Of a stretch of 64,000 nt of DNA, positions 1 to 8,666 are shown one piece after another. The stretch's first letter is position 1; each line of letters begins with the position of its first letter. Source of the stretch: Microbacterium sp. Se63.02b. GTDB taxonomy: Bacteria; Actinomycetota; Actinomycetes; Actinomycetales; Microbacteriaceae. A model generated the notes under the pieces. It was not told the DNA's origin, made no database searches, and worked only from the letters and a program-made list of their open reading frames with translations. The position numbers and the translations under genes were made by a program. The DNA is taken from NCBI RefSeq assembly GCF_014171575.1, contig NZ_CP050453.1:3534001-3598000 (forward strand). Direction: 5' to 3'.

Positions 1-838
1 CGCGCCATGTTCTGCGCGTTGGACGCGGGGTGGCGGCGAGCCCATGCTCCCCACAGCACCCCGAGCAGCGAGCCCGCGCACACCAGGAGCCGGTTCATGC
101 CGACCTTGGGGATCTCGCCGGAGGCGTAACCGACCGTCAGGTAGCGACCGCCCCAGGCGAGGGCACGCACCGCGGTCTGTGCGTGCTCACCGCCGACCGG
201 GTCGTAGACCACGTCCACACCCCCGGCGCGAGTCGTCGCAGCTGCTCCTGCAGTTCGGCCCCGGAATAGTCGATGACCGCGTCGGCGCCGTGCTCGAGGC
301 ACAGGCGGCGCTTCTCCTCGCTCGACGCGGCGGCGATCACCCGGGCTCCGAGCGCCGCGGCGATCTCGACCGCGGCCAGGCCCACTCCGCCCGAAGCTCC
401 GAGCACCAGCACGGTCTCGTCCTTCCTCAGGTCGGCCCTGTCGACGAGGGCGTGGAACGAGGTGCCGTACGCCACCGGGAAGCCGGCCGCGTCGACGAAC
501 GACATCTCGTCCGGGATCGGGAAGACCATGTCGGCCGCGACGAGCACCCGCTCCGCATACCCGCCCATGCCCGTGAAGGCGAGAACCCTCGCGCCGGGGC
601 CGACGCCCGCGACATCGGCCCCCACCGCGACGACGACTCCGGCCACCTCGGATCCGGGTGTCAGCGGCGGCTCGGTCCTGGTCTGGTAGGTGCCGGCGAC
701 GATGAGTCCGTCGGGGAAGTTCACCCCCGCCGCACGGACGTCGATGACGACCTGACCCGGCCCAAGCGTCGGCGCATCGACCTCCTCGAAGCGCAGCACG
801 TGCGGACTCCCCAACCGGTGGGCGACCTGGGCACGCAT
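1..838 (-). CDS. NADPH:quinone oxidoreductase (MDR family), partial
   Basis: Zinc-independent medium-chain dehydrogenase/reductase, expected to reduce quinones or enoyl/enone groups with NAD(P)H. The N-terminal GroES-like part is followed by the Rossmann motif GASGGVGLAA and a later YDPVGG segment. The C-terminus runs off the left edge of the window; about 279 residues are present out of a usual 320 or so. The frame breaks near 222, where one base is missing in a G run (A-P-G-G-V-D-V-V becomes A-P-G-V-W-T). Its start codon overlaps the stop of the upstream MaoC gene (TGATG), so it is the distal gene of the ipdA1 operon. The exact substrate is unknown. Confidence 0.8.
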
Positions 839-1245
839 CAGGAGTCGCCCTCCGGCGCCACGAACGTGGCCCATGCCGTCGCCGCGATGCCGCCGGTCTG
901 GCGGGTGCAGTCGAGCTCGACGTCGATCATCGCGACGCCGTCCTGCTCGTACTCGCGGACGACGCGACCGGTGCAGGTGAGCACGTCTCCCGGCCACACC
1001 TGCTCCCTGAACCGCGTCCGGAACGAGCGGACGCGGTCGGCACCCAGCCAGTCGGTGGCGTACGTGCCGAGGAGCCCCGCCTGCAGCATCCCCACCGAGA
1101 AGGGCGAGGGGTAGCCGGCGGCCTCGGCATAGGTCTGATCGTGGTGGATCGGGTTCATGTCCCCCGACGCGCCCTGATAGCGGACGAAGTCGGTGCGCGT
1201 CTGCGGGTCGATGACCCATGGCGCAGGACTCGGCCGAGCGATCAT
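838..1245 (-). CDS. MaoC-like (R)-specific enoyl-CoA hydratase subunit
   Basis: A 135-residue single hotdog domain of the MaoC type. The segment S-G-D-M-N-P-I-H-H-D contains the conserved Asp and His that form the hydratase active site in this family. It starts with ATG overlapping the stop of the preceding hotdog gene (ATGA). Two adjacent short hotdog proteins suggest a heteromeric hydratase like the mycobacterial steroid hydratase ChsH1/ChsH2; here this would hydrate an unsaturated CoA thioester from the ring-degradation pathway. The pairing is inferred from the overlap and size. Confidence 0.85.
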   Translation of the reverse strand: MIARPSPAPWVIDPQTRTDFVRYQGASGDMNPIHHDQTYAEAAGYPSPFSVGMLQAGLLGTYATDWLGADRVRSFRTRFREQVWPGDVLTCTGRVVREYEQDGVAMIDVELDCTRQTGGIAATAWATFVAPEGDS

Positions 1246-1691
1246 GACTCCTCCTTCGTGGCATGGGCGGTCTCGACGCCGGTCATGGTGGAGCGCGCGA
1301 CGAGCACGCCCTCCTCGTCGACGAAATCGGTCACCATGACGACGAAGGTCAGCGCGCCGCCTCGCCGCCCCTTCTTGACGTACATGTCGGCGATCCGCGA
1401 GGTGCACTGGAGGCGGGTGCCGGCGGCCGGCGGAGGACCGAAGAACTCGTACTGCTGCTCGGCGTGCAGCACCCGTCTGCCGTCGAGCTCCGCCGCCTCC
1501 CACGGGTTGCCGGCCGGCGGCTGCCACAGGTTGGTCACCGTGAGGAAGGTGGGAGGGCTCACCGGGGTCTCGCGCTCGAGATAGGCCGGGTTGTCCGAGC
1601 GGGTCGCTCGCGCGAACTCCCGGATCTTGCCCCGCTCGACATCGAGCACATACGTCTCGCCCACGGTTCCCACCGCATCGAGGTTGGCCAT
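1242..1691 (-). CDS. MaoC/FAS1-like dehydratase N-terminal hotdog protein
   Basis: A 149-residue hotdog-fold protein of the type found as the N-terminal half of double-hotdog dehydratases (FAS1-like dehydratase region). It reads like the non-catalytic partner of the MaoC protein encoded immediately downstream, with which it overlaps by 4 bases. I see no clear Asp/His catalytic pair, so the downstream subunit probably supplies catalysis. It lies about 50 bases downstream of the SDR gene in the same direction and belongs to the ipdA1 operon. Confidence 0.8.
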   Translation of the reverse strand: MANLDAVGTVGETYVLDVERGKIREFARATRSDNPAYLERETPVSPPTFLTVTNLWQPPAGNPWEAAELDGRRVLHAEQQYEFFGPPPAAGTRLQCTSRIADMYVKKGRRGGALTFVVMVTDFVDEEGVLVARSTMTGVETAHATKEES

Positions 1692-1744
1692 GTCCGCTCC
1701 TCTCTCAGGCGTGCCGGCTGCGGATCGACACGGGAACGATCTGC

Positions 1745-2623
1745 TCAGACAAGGTCGACCATCTCCGTCTTCAGCTCTTCGACGGTCCACCGATCACCCT
1801 TGTCGATGACCTTGCCGTAGCTCCACGGCAGGAATCGGCGGATCTCCCCGCCCTTGGCGTAGAACACCGCGCCGCTCGCGGGGCAGTCCGCGGTGAGCAG
1901 ATAGGCCACGAGGGGCGAGACGTTGCCGGGGTGGAACACGTCGAAGGCGTCGGGATCCTCCGGTGCCGCGACGAGCTCCTTGATGCCCGGCACGTCCTGC
2001 GTCATCCGGGTGCGGGCCACGGGAGTGATCGCGTTGGCCCGCACGCCGTAGCGACCGAGCTCCTGCGCGATGATCTGCGTGAGCGAGGCGATGCCGGCCT
2101 TCGCCGCACCGTAGTTGCTCTGACCCACCGCGCCGATGAGCCCCGACGTGCTCGAGACGTTGACGATCGATGCCGAGACCGCGTCGCCCGCCTTGGAACG
2201 GTCGCGCCAGTGGGCGCCGAAGATGCGGCACGGCGCGAAGGTCCCGCGCAGCTGCCCGGTGATCACGTCGTCCCACTCCTCCTCGCTCATGTTGACGAAC
2301 ATGCGGTCGCGCAGGATCCCGGCGTTGTTGACCAGCCCGTGCACCTCGCCGTAGACCTCGAGCGCGGTGTCGAGCACCTGCTGCGCGCCGGCCAGCGTGG
2401 TGATGTCGGCGGTGCTCGCCACCGCCGAGCCGCCCGCTGCGGTGATCTCGTCCACGACGGCTGCCGCGATCGTCTCGTCGGTGCCGCTCCCGTCGGCGCC
2501 GGTGCCGTTGTCGTTCACGACCACCCGCGCGCCTTCTCGGGCCGCGAGCAGCGCGTGCTCGCGGCCCACGCCGCGGCCCGCCCCCGTGACCACGATCACA
2601 CGGCCGTCCAGTTGATTCGTCAT
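1745..2623 (-). CDS. SDR oxidoreductase, Rv3548c-like
   Basis: Short-chain dehydrogenase/reductase of 292 residues. It has the NAD-binding motif TGAGRGVG, the structural NNAG motif and the catalytic Y-G-A-A-K. The extended C-terminus and internal segment R-D-R-M-F-V-N match the subfamily of Rv3548c, a member of the mycobacterial KstR2 regulon, and also the 3-hydroxyacyl-CoA dehydrogenase domains of peroxisomal multifunctional enzymes. A role in oxidising a hydroxyacyl-CoA intermediate is likely. The ATG overlaps the stop of the upstream IpdC-like gene (ATGA). A paralogue of the same subfamily lies at 21637-22538. Confidence 0.87.
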   Translation of the reverse strand: MTNQLDGRVIVVTGAGRGVGREHALLAAREGARVVVNDNGTGADGSGTDETIAAAVVDEITAAGGSAVASTADITTLAGAQQVLDTALEVYGEVHGLVNNAGILRDRMFVNMSEEEWDDVITGQLRGTFAPCRIFGAHWRDRSKAGDAVSASIVNVSSTSGLIGAVGQSNYGAAKAGIASLTQIIAQELGRYGVRANAITPVARTRMTQDVPGIKELVAAPEDPDAFDVFHPGNVSPLVAYLLTADCPASGAVFYAKGGEIRRFLPWSYGKVIDKGDRWTVEELKTEMVDLV

Positions 2624-3762
2624 CGATCTCTCCTCATCGGTGTCTGCGTCGCCGGTGCGGCGCCGTCATTCGGATGCGGTGGGGGCGTCCCGCCCGCGCC
2701 GAGTCGTTCGAGAACCGTCTGCGCCTCGGCCATGATCCGGTCGATCAGCTCGGCCACGCTCGGGACGTCGTCGATGAGTCCGACGACCTGCCCCGTCGCC
2801 ATCACGCCGGTCTCCGCATCGCCGTCCCGCAGCGCCGCGCGATAGAGCATCGGCGCGTTGGCGGCCATGATCACCTGGCTCCAGGTCAGCCCCTCGTCGC
2901 GGCGCATCGCGAGCCCTTCGCGGATCATGTGCGCCCAGGGGGTGCCCGACAGCCGCTGGAAGGCGAGCGCGTTGCGCGCGGCGCGCAGCATGCGCTGCGG
3001 GCCGCGGGTCGATTCGAGGGCATCGATGGTCCCCGCACGGAGCACGCGCTGCGGCACGCCGTCGATCTCGAGGGTGACGACGGTGTCGGTGACCGACTTC
3101 GACAGGTACACGTCTTTCACGGCCTGCGCGACCGGGGAGTCGGAGGTCATCATGAAGCGCGTCCCCATGGCGATGCCGTCGGCGCCGTAGGCGAGCGCCG
3201 ACACGAGCCCGCGTCCGTCGAAGTAGCCACCGGCCGCGACGACCGGGATATCGACGGCGTCGACCACCTGCGGCAGCAGCAGACTGGTGGGCACGGAGCC
3301 GGTATGGCCCCCGCCCTCGCCGCCCTGCACGATGACCGCGTCCACACCCCACTCGGCGACCTTCTCGGCATGCCGACGCGCCCCGATCGATGGCACGACG
3401 ACCATGCCCGCGTCCTTGAGCCGGTCGATCAGCTCGCGCTTCGGCGCGAGGGCGAACGAGGCGACCTTCACGCCCCTGCGGATGAGGAGAGCGACCCGCT
3501 TGTCGACGTCTTCCTGGTTGGCGCGGATGTTCACGCCGAAGGGCTCGGAGGTGTGCTGCTGCACGTGGTCGATGGCCTGCGCGAGCTCGTCGAGCGAGAG
3601 CATGCCGCCGGCGATGATGCCGAGTCCGCCCGCGCGCGCAGTCGCCGCGGTGAGCGTGGCATCCGACACGTATCCCATGCCGGTCTGCACGAGCGGATAC
3701 CGCACGCCGAAGAGGTCGGTGATGCGGGTGCGCAGGACCGGTGCCACCGCCGGGCCGGTCAC
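2620..3762 (-). CDS. IpdC-like flavin oxidoreductase (second copy)
   Basis: A 380-residue TIM-barrel flavoprotein of the nitronate monooxygenase / 2-nitropropane dioxygenase superfamily. In the KstR2 pathway the relative IpdC (Rv3553) removes hydrogens from a HIC-CoA intermediate to give the enone needed before ring opening. Diagnostic segments are P-L-V-Q-T-G-M-G near the N-terminus, the FMN-phosphate loop QGGEGGGHTG, and A-A-G-G-Y-F-D-G-R-G. The GTG start overlaps the ipdB1 stop (GTGA), which indicates translational coupling. It is more divergent from the mycobacterial protein than the copy at 22701-23774, so it may act on a different side-chain or hydroxylation state. Confidence 0.85.
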   Translation of the reverse strand: MTGPAVAPVLRTRITDLFGVRYPLVQTGMGYVSDATLTAATARAGGLGIIAGGMLSLDELAQAIDHVQQHTSEPFGVNIRANQEDVDKRVALLIRRGVKVASFALAPKRELIDRLKDAGMVVVPSIGARRHAEKVAEWGVDAVIVQGGEGGGHTGSVPTSLLLPQVVDAVDIPVVAAGGYFDGRGLVSALAYGADGIAMGTRFMMTSDSPVAQAVKDVYLSKSVTDTVVTLEIDGVPQRVLRAGTIDALESTRGPQRMLRAARNALAFQRLSGTPWAHMIREGLAMRRDEGLTWSQVIMAANAPMLYRAALRDGDAETGVMATGQVVGLIDDVPSVAELIDRIMAEAQTVLERLGAGGTPPPHPNDGAAPATQTPMRRDR

Positions 3763-4514
3763 ACCCGCACCTCGTGGTCGCGCAGACCCCGCGGGTCGAT
3801 CACGGTGCGGATCAGGTCGAGCTCGTCCGCCGTCGGCAGACGGGTCTCGGGCACCACATCGGGAAGCACGAGGTCGAACCCCGTGGCGGCGACCACGTCG
3901 TCGACGCTCACCCCCGGATGCACCGACTTCAGGCGCAGCCGCCCCGAGGCCTCCTCGTAGTCGAGCACGGCGAGGTCGGTGATCACATATCGCAGATCGT
4001 GGTGCTTCTGCGCCGACGGTCCCGCCGCCCGCGCATTGTCGTTGCCGACGCCCGACACCATGTCGACCGCCGGGACGAACACGCGGGTGCTGTGGGCGGG
4101 AACCCAGTAGCTGGTCGGGTGGTACACGGAGTTGCCGGGGCCCCGCGCACGCCCAGCAGCTGCACCGTGGGCTTCGCGTGGTCGCCGATGGCCGAGATGT
4201 TGGCGTTGCCGTACGCATCGAGCTGCGTGGGGATCATCGTGATGTGACGCTTGCCGTTCCACACGAGGGTGAAGATCTGGTTGAACGGCAACCAGGCCTC
4301 GACCTCGCCGTCGGCCGGACCACCGAGCGCCCAGGTGCCGCGCATCGCGGTGGCCTCCCATCGGAGAGCACGAGGTCCGGAGAGAACGTGGGCGGGCGAG
4401 GCGCACGCCGATCGCGGGGACCGTCCCGAACGCACTCGCGATGATCTCGCCGTCGTCGCGATAGGCATCGGCGCAGGCGACGGCGCAGACCTCGGCGCGG
4501 GTGGCGTCGCTCAT
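3759..4514 (-). CDS. ipdB: IpdB-like ring-cleaving hydrolase subunit, copy 1 (frame-broken)
   Basis: Beta subunit of an IpdAB-type enzyme: a class I CoA-transferase fold that in mycobacteria hydrolytically opens the last steroid-derived ring of COCHEA-CoA. Recognisable blocks are V-C-A-V-A-C-A-D-A-Y-R, L-V-L-S-D-G, G-N-A-N-I-S-A-I-G-D, S-T-R-V-F-V-P-A-V-D and S-V-H-P-G-V. The reading frame breaks three times (near 4396, 4366 and 4137), each time as if one base were missing next to a G/C run. Repaired, it would give about 252 residues, matching the intact copies at 16742 and 39784. It overlaps ipdA1 by ATGA. Probably functional with sequencing errors, but real decay is not excluded. Confidence 0.82.
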   Translation of the reverse strand: MSDATRAEVCAVACADAYRDDGEIIASAFGTVPAIGVRLARPRSLRTSCSPMGGHRDARHLGARWSGRRRGRGLVAVQPDLHPRVERQASHHDDPHAARCVRQRQHLGHRRPREAHGAAAGRARGPGNSVYHPTSYWVPAHSTRVFVPAVDMVSGVGNDNARAAGPSAQKHHDLRYVITDLAVLDYEEASGRLRLKSVHPGVSVDDVVAATGFDLVLPDVVPETRLPTADELDLIRTVIDPRGLRDHEVRV

Positions 4515-5349
4515 GAGAGTGCTCCGTCCACGGTGACGGCGGGCCGGGCGAGATAGCGGTCGAGGAATCCCTGCCACTGCTCGGGGTCCTTCGCGGCGGC
4601 GACGTATTCGCGCTGGAGCTGTTCGTCGCGGTCGTAGTCGGGAACGCACGAGGTGAAGTGCGCACCACCGGGAGCCTCGACGACGCCGCTGACGAGCAGC
4701 CGGGGATGCGGATCGTCGCGGGGTGCGCGTCGGCTGTCAGCTCGGCCGTGGCGACGATGCGCTCCGCCGAGACGTAGGCGTTCTCGGCCGCGAGGCAGAA
4801 GAGGTCGTCGAAGTACAGGTCGGGCCCGAGGTACTGCGCGTTGCCGTGGATGTCCGCCCGGTTCATGTGCACGAGGGCGGCGTCCAGCGGGATCGCCGGC
4901 ATCGCCACGAGGGTCTCGCCCTCGTAGGGATCGACGACCGTCTGCAGGTGGGGGTTGACGCGCATCACGTCGGAGCCGAGTCCCGCCCGGGTCGGCAGAT
5001 ACGGAAGCCGTATGCCGGCGGCCTGGAGACCCCACTGCAGCATGCCCTCGTCGTACTCCTCGACCTCGATCGTGCCGTTCTGGCGGGCGGCGCGGAAGTG
5101 CGGGTCGAGGGGGATGGAATCGAGCGACACGAAGCCGAAGACGACCTTCCTGACCTTGCCTGCTGCACACAGGATCCCGACGTCCGGCCCGCCGTACGAC
5201 ACGATCGTCAGATCGTCGAGATCGGACCGGACGATCTCTTTGACGAGCGACATCGGCTTGCGCCGTGACCCCCATCCGCCGATTCCGATGGTCATGCCCG
5301 ACCGCAGCCGGCTGACCACCTCCGCTTCCGTCATCGTCTTGTCCACCAC
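4511..5349 (-). CDS. ipdA: IpdA-like ring-cleaving hydrolase subunit, copy 1
   Basis: Alpha subunit partner of ipdB1. It contains G-I-G-G-W-G-S-R-R-K-P-M, F-V-S-L-D-S-I-P-L-D-P, the conserved E-Y-D-E-G-M segment, H-M-N-R-A-D-I-H-G-N-A-Q-Y and the C-terminal V-V-E-A-P-G-G-A-H-F-T. Start chosen at GTG 5349, preceded by AGGA at 5 bases and aligned with the starts of the other copies; upstream in-frame ATGs would place the operator inside the gene. One base is missing near 4705 in a C run (I-R-I-P then R-L-L-V-S-G-V-V). Repaired length is about 279 residues. It is the first gene of a seven-gene operon controlled by the operators at 5378 and 5404. Confidence 0.87.
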
Positions 5350-5377
5350 GGCGATCCTCACTGACCCGTCGACACCT

Positions 5378-5391
5378 AACAAGTGCTTGCT
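5378..5391. promoter_or_regulatory. KstR2-like operator 1
   Basis: AACAAGTGCTTGCT matches the published mycobacterial KstR2 motif AnCAAGnnCTTGnT at every fixed position. It lies about 30 bases upstream of the ipdA1 start, in the divergent gap shared with the TetR gene at 5437. Confidence 0.88.
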
Positions 5392-5403
5392 TTTCATCAC
5401 CGT

Positions 5404-5417
5404 AGCAAATGCTTGAT
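5404..5417. promoter_or_regulatory. KstR2-like operator 2
   Basis: AGCAAATGCTTGAT, one mismatch in the left arm. It lies just upstream of a TATAGT box (5424-5429) whose predicted start point falls at the ATG of the TetR gene at 5437, suggesting a leaderless, autoregulated transcript. The same gap holds operator 1. Confidence 0.82.
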
Positions 5418-5436
5418 TGGTTGTATAGTCGGCGGA

Positions 5437-6061
5437 ATGGAGACACCACACGAAGCACGCATGGAGCGGTCGGAGCGCACCGACCTGATCCTCGAGTGCG
5501 CCGCCGAGCTGTTCGCCGAGAGGGGCATCGCCGGCACCACCGTGCGTGACATCGCCGGGCGGACGGGGATCCTCTCCGGCAGCCTCTACCACCACTTCCC
5601 GTCGAAGGACGCGATCGCCGACCGCATCGTCACGCTCTACCTCGATGAGCTGATCGCGCGTTACGAGAGCGTGCTCGCCGCGGGGGCGACGCCCGCTCCA
5701 CGCTCGGCGGGCTGGTGCTCGCGTCGTCACGGGTGAGCCGCACGAATCCCCACGCCTCGGAGATCTACCAGCGCGAGACCGCCTACCTGCGTCAGCTCCC
5801 CAGCCGCGACCGCATCCGCGAGGCCACCCGCACGATCAGGGAGACCTGGATGACGGCCATCGAGCGCGGCGTCGCCGCGGGAGATCTGCGCCGAGACGTG
5901 CCGGTGGAGCTGCTCTACCTGCTGGTACGGGATGCCGTGTGGCTGACCTCCCGCTCCTTCTCCCCTCCTCCGCGCTCGACCAGGACGGGATCGCGCGGTC
6001 GATCCTGTCGGTGTTCCTCGACGGAGCCACCGCGCAGCCGCAGGAGAGGACCGGCCGATGA
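5437..6061 (+). CDS. TetR-family regulator, KstR2-like (copy 1)
   Basis: Repressor with an N-terminal helix-turn-helix (T-T-V-R-D-I-A then G-I-L-S-G-S-L-Y-H-H-F) almost identical to that of KstR2, which is released from DNA by HIP-CoA. The frame breaks near 5690 (G run) and near 5968 (C run), each one base short. Repaired length is 208 residues, normal for the family. The C-terminal ligand domain differs more from KstR2 than in the copies at 9587 and 40589. Two operators in its promoter gap imply autoregulation and control of the divergent ipdA1 operon. Its stop overlaps the next ATG. Confidence 0.82.
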
Positions 6062-7098
6062 GCGCGCACCCGACCGACCGGGGACTCCGCCCCGACGCCG
6101 TGTCGGCCTGGTTCGCCGCTCACATCGACGGGGCGTCCGGCCCCCTCACGTTCGCGCAGATCGCCGGCGGGCGCTCCAACCTCACCTATCTCGTGCAGAA
6201 CGACTCCGGCGCGCGTTGGGTGCTGCGCCGCGCGCCCCTCGGAATGGGCGACTCCCGCTCGCACGACGTCCTCCGCGAGGCGGGGAGTGCTCACACGACT
6301 CGCCCCCACCCCGGTGCCGGTTCCCGCCGTGGCAGGGCGCACCTCGGATGACTCGATCACGGGCGCTCCCTTCTACGTCATGGAGCACATCGACGGCGTC
6401 GTCCTGCGCGACCCCGCCACCGTCGACGCGGCCGTGACCCCCGGCGACGCCGCGCCTTCGCCGCCTCGCTCGTGTCGAGCCTGGCCGACCTGCACGCGGT
6501 CGACCCCCGGGATGTCGGCTGGGGCGCACTCGCCGAACGCGACGACTACGTCTCGCGCCAGCTGGGCCGATGGCACGCGAACTGGGCCGCCGACCGGGTT
6601 CGCGTGCTCGACGACATCGGCCGCGCGCACGAGCGGCTGCGCGAACTCGTCCCCGTCCAGACCTCGGCACGGATCGTGCACGGCGACTATCGGATCGACA
6701 ACTGCGTGTACGGGCCGGACGGCTCGATCCGCGCCGTGTTGGACTGGGAGCTCACCACCGTCGGCGATCCCCTGGCCGACCTCGGTCAACTCCTGACGTA
6801 TTGGGCCGAGCCCGACGACGAGGTGCGGGCCCTGGAGAACTCCCCGACCCTCGCACCCGGCTTCCCGACGCGCGAAGAGCTGATCGGGATGTACGTCGCG
6901 GCCGCCCCCTCCGCGGACATCTCCCGCCTCGACTTCTACGTCGCCTACAACTGGTGGAAGGTCGCGTGCATCGTCGAGAACGTGTACACACGGATGGCAC
7001 GCGGGGCGATGGGTGCGAGCGACCGCCCACCGGCCTCGTTCGCCGCGCAGGCCGAGCGCATCGCGGCGGAGGCATGGCGCCTCACGCGCGAGCTCTGA
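6058..7098 (+). CDS. Aminoglycoside phosphotransferase-like (APH) family protein
   Basis: A protein-kinase-like phosphotransferase of the group often found beside acyl-CoA dehydrogenases (FadE36/ACAD10-like), not an antibiotic-resistance enzyme on this context. Visible motifs are HGDYRIDN (catalytic loop) and L-D-W-E-L-T-T-V-G-D-P (metal-binding loop). It may phosphorylate a hydroxyacyl-CoA, as shown for ACAD10/11 kinase domains acting on 4-hydroxyacyl-CoAs. Frame breaks: near 6284 (net one base extra or two missing) and near 6452 (one missing). About 346 residues. It overlaps the TetR gene upstream and ends convergently, overlapping the next gene by 17 bases. Confidence 0.8.
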
Positions 7099-8133
7099 CG
7101 GCCGGAGCCCTCACGCGGACGCGGCCGACAGGCGCCGGCGCGCTCTCGGTGCGCGCGTACTCGCGATGCAGGGCGGTCTGACGCAGGGCCGAGTGCAGCC
7201 AGAATCCGCGCATCCCCGCCCAGCCCGCCGTCCAGGTCATCCGCCGCGCGTACTCCCACACCGGCGCGTCACCCAATTCGTCCTGCAGGGCCGCGACCTC
7301 CGCTGTGCGGCGCAGGTGGTGCGCGATCAGCTGGGCCCGCCGCGCGGCGAGGCCACGGAAGCGGTACTCGTGGCCGGGCAGCACCGTGTACCGGTCGTAG
7401 GGCGCGAGCCGATCGAGCGAGTCGAAGTAGTCGCCGAGGGGGTCGCTTCCCGGCAGGGTGCCGATCCCGATGCCCGAGTAGATGCGCGGGAGCACGTGGT
7501 CGCCGGAATAGAGGAGTCCGCGCTCCTCATCCACGAGACAGACGTGGCCGTCGGTGTGCCCCGGCGTCGCGATGACGCTGAGCCTGTGCCTGCCGAGCTC
7601 CAGCACGGAGTCGTGTCCGATCGGCAGATCCGGCGCACCGGACGAGACCAGGCTCGGTCGATCGAACGACGCGAGCAGCTCGTCCCACTCGCTGTCGGGA
7701 ACACCCCACTCGCGCAGCGTGGAGCGGTAGGTGTCGGCGTCGGTCGCCTCCGGTGCGGTCTCGCTCCGGAGCACGCGCTGCTCGACCGCCGAGAACACCA
7801 CCCGTGCGCCGACGAGTTCCCGGAGGACGCTCGCAGCCCCCAGATGGTCGGGGTGGAAGTGAGTGGCGATCGCCGTCCGCACATCGCCGAGCCCCGATCC
7901 CGCGATGCGCAGCCCCGCCTTCAGCGCCTCGATTCCGGCGTCGTCCCCCATCCGGGATCGATGAGGTGGACGCCCCGATCATCGAGCAGGGCATAGCAGA
8001 GCGTGTGCGGGATCGTCCCCGCGGGGATGGGCACCGGGATCGCCCACATCGGGCGCGACCTGCTCCGCCACGGCCGTGGCACCGGCGTCCCAGGCCGTCA
8101 GCTGGGGACGCTCAGCGGTTCGACCACGGTCAT
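7082..8133 (-). CDS. Metallo-beta-lactamase-fold hydrolase
   Basis: A glyoxalase II/LACTB2-like metallo-hydrolase. The zinc site is H-F-H-P-D-H, followed by GHTDGH, S-G-D-H and G-H-E-Y. The frame breaks near 7952 where one base is missing (L-I-D-P-G then G-D-D-A-G). Repaired length is about 350 residues, longer than plain glyoxalase II because of a C-terminal extension. It overlaps the thioesterase gene by ATGA, so the two likely release free acids from CoA esters or lactones in this pathway. The precise substrate is not inferable. Confidence 0.82.
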
Positions 8134-8537
8134 CGCGCCCACTCCTCCAACCGACGGCGGAAATCCGGAGGGATGGGGATCGCCCGCTGCGCACCGTCCA
8201 CCAGGACGATCGTGGTGGTCGCCCGGGAGACGAGCGCGTCATCGTCGAGGCGCACCATGCGGTAGTCGAGCGGGAACGACGTCGTGCCCGCCGGTCCGAT
8301 CCGCAGCTCGAGGCGGATCTCGTCGAACAGTCGCGCGGCGACGAGATACTCGCACTGCGTGGCTCGGGTCACCGTCGTCCATCCGCGGGCCGCGAGCGAG
8401 TGGTCCTGTCGAAAGCCGGTGCGGAACAGGAAGTCGCTCCAGAGCGCCTCCATCTTGGGGAACCAGCTCGCGTAGTAGAGGATGCCGGCGGGGTCGGTGT
8501 CGGCGTACGTGAGCCGACGAGTGTCGCTGTGCAGCAT
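8130..8537 (-). CDS. Acyl-CoA thioesterase, 4HBT/YbgC type
   Basis: A 135-residue hotdog thioesterase. The segment Y-A-D-T-D-P-A-G-I-L-Y-Y carries the Asp used by 4-hydroxybenzoyl-CoA thioesterase and YbgC enzymes. Likely hydrolyses a CoA thioester, either salvaging CoA from a dead-end intermediate or producing an exported acid. It is first in a two-gene operon with the metallo-hydrolase and sits behind a KstR2-like operator at 8555, divergent from the SDR gene at 8667. Confidence 0.85.
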   Translation of the reverse strand: MLHSDTRRLTYADTDPAGILYYASWFPKMEALWSDFLFRTGFRQDHSLAARGWTTVTRATQCEYLVAARLFDEIRLELRIGPAGTTSFPLDYRMVRLDDDALVSRATTTIVLVDGAQRAIPIPPDFRRRLEEWAR

Positions 8538-8554
8538 TGCACCCCTCCCTGCCA

Positions 8555-8568
8555 AGCAAACGCTTGTC
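8555..8568. promoter_or_regulatory. KstR2-like operator 3
   Basis: AGCAAACGCTTGTC, within a longer palindrome C-C-A-A-G-C / G-C-T-T-G. It lies 18 bases upstream of the thioesterase start, on the thioesterase side of the divergent gap. Confidence 0.82.
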
Positions 8569-8612
8569 AGGCGATCGTATCGCGACGCGCGGGGCGTCAC
8601 AAGTCTCGGCTT

Positions 8613-8626
8613 ACCTAGCGTTTGTT
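8613..8626. promoter_or_regulatory. KstR2-like operator 4
   Basis: ACCTAGCGTTTGTT, whose reverse complement is AACAAACGCTAGGT. It is followed directly by TACAGT at 8630-8635, a plausible -10 box for the SDR gene at 8667, so bound repressor would block that promoter. Confidence 0.8.
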
Positions 8627-8666
8627 TGGTACAGTCGCCCCATTCAGCCCCTCGAAGGAGACGGGA

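Noticed and set aside
2620..3762. Nitronate monooxygenase (nitroalkane detoxification) reading for the two TIM-barrel flavoproteins
   Set aside because: Sequence blocks and operon partners match IpdC of the steroid pathway; no nitro-compound genes nearby.
3759..4514. Calling ipdB1 and other broken genes pseudogenes
   Set aside because: Breaks are single-base, sit mostly in G/C runs, occur throughout the window, and start/stop overlaps are preserved; sequencing error is simpler.
6058..7098. Aminoglycoside resistance gene
   Set aside because: The APH fold is shared with acyl-CoA-associated kinases; the context is catabolic and the gene is coupled to a KstR2-type regulator.
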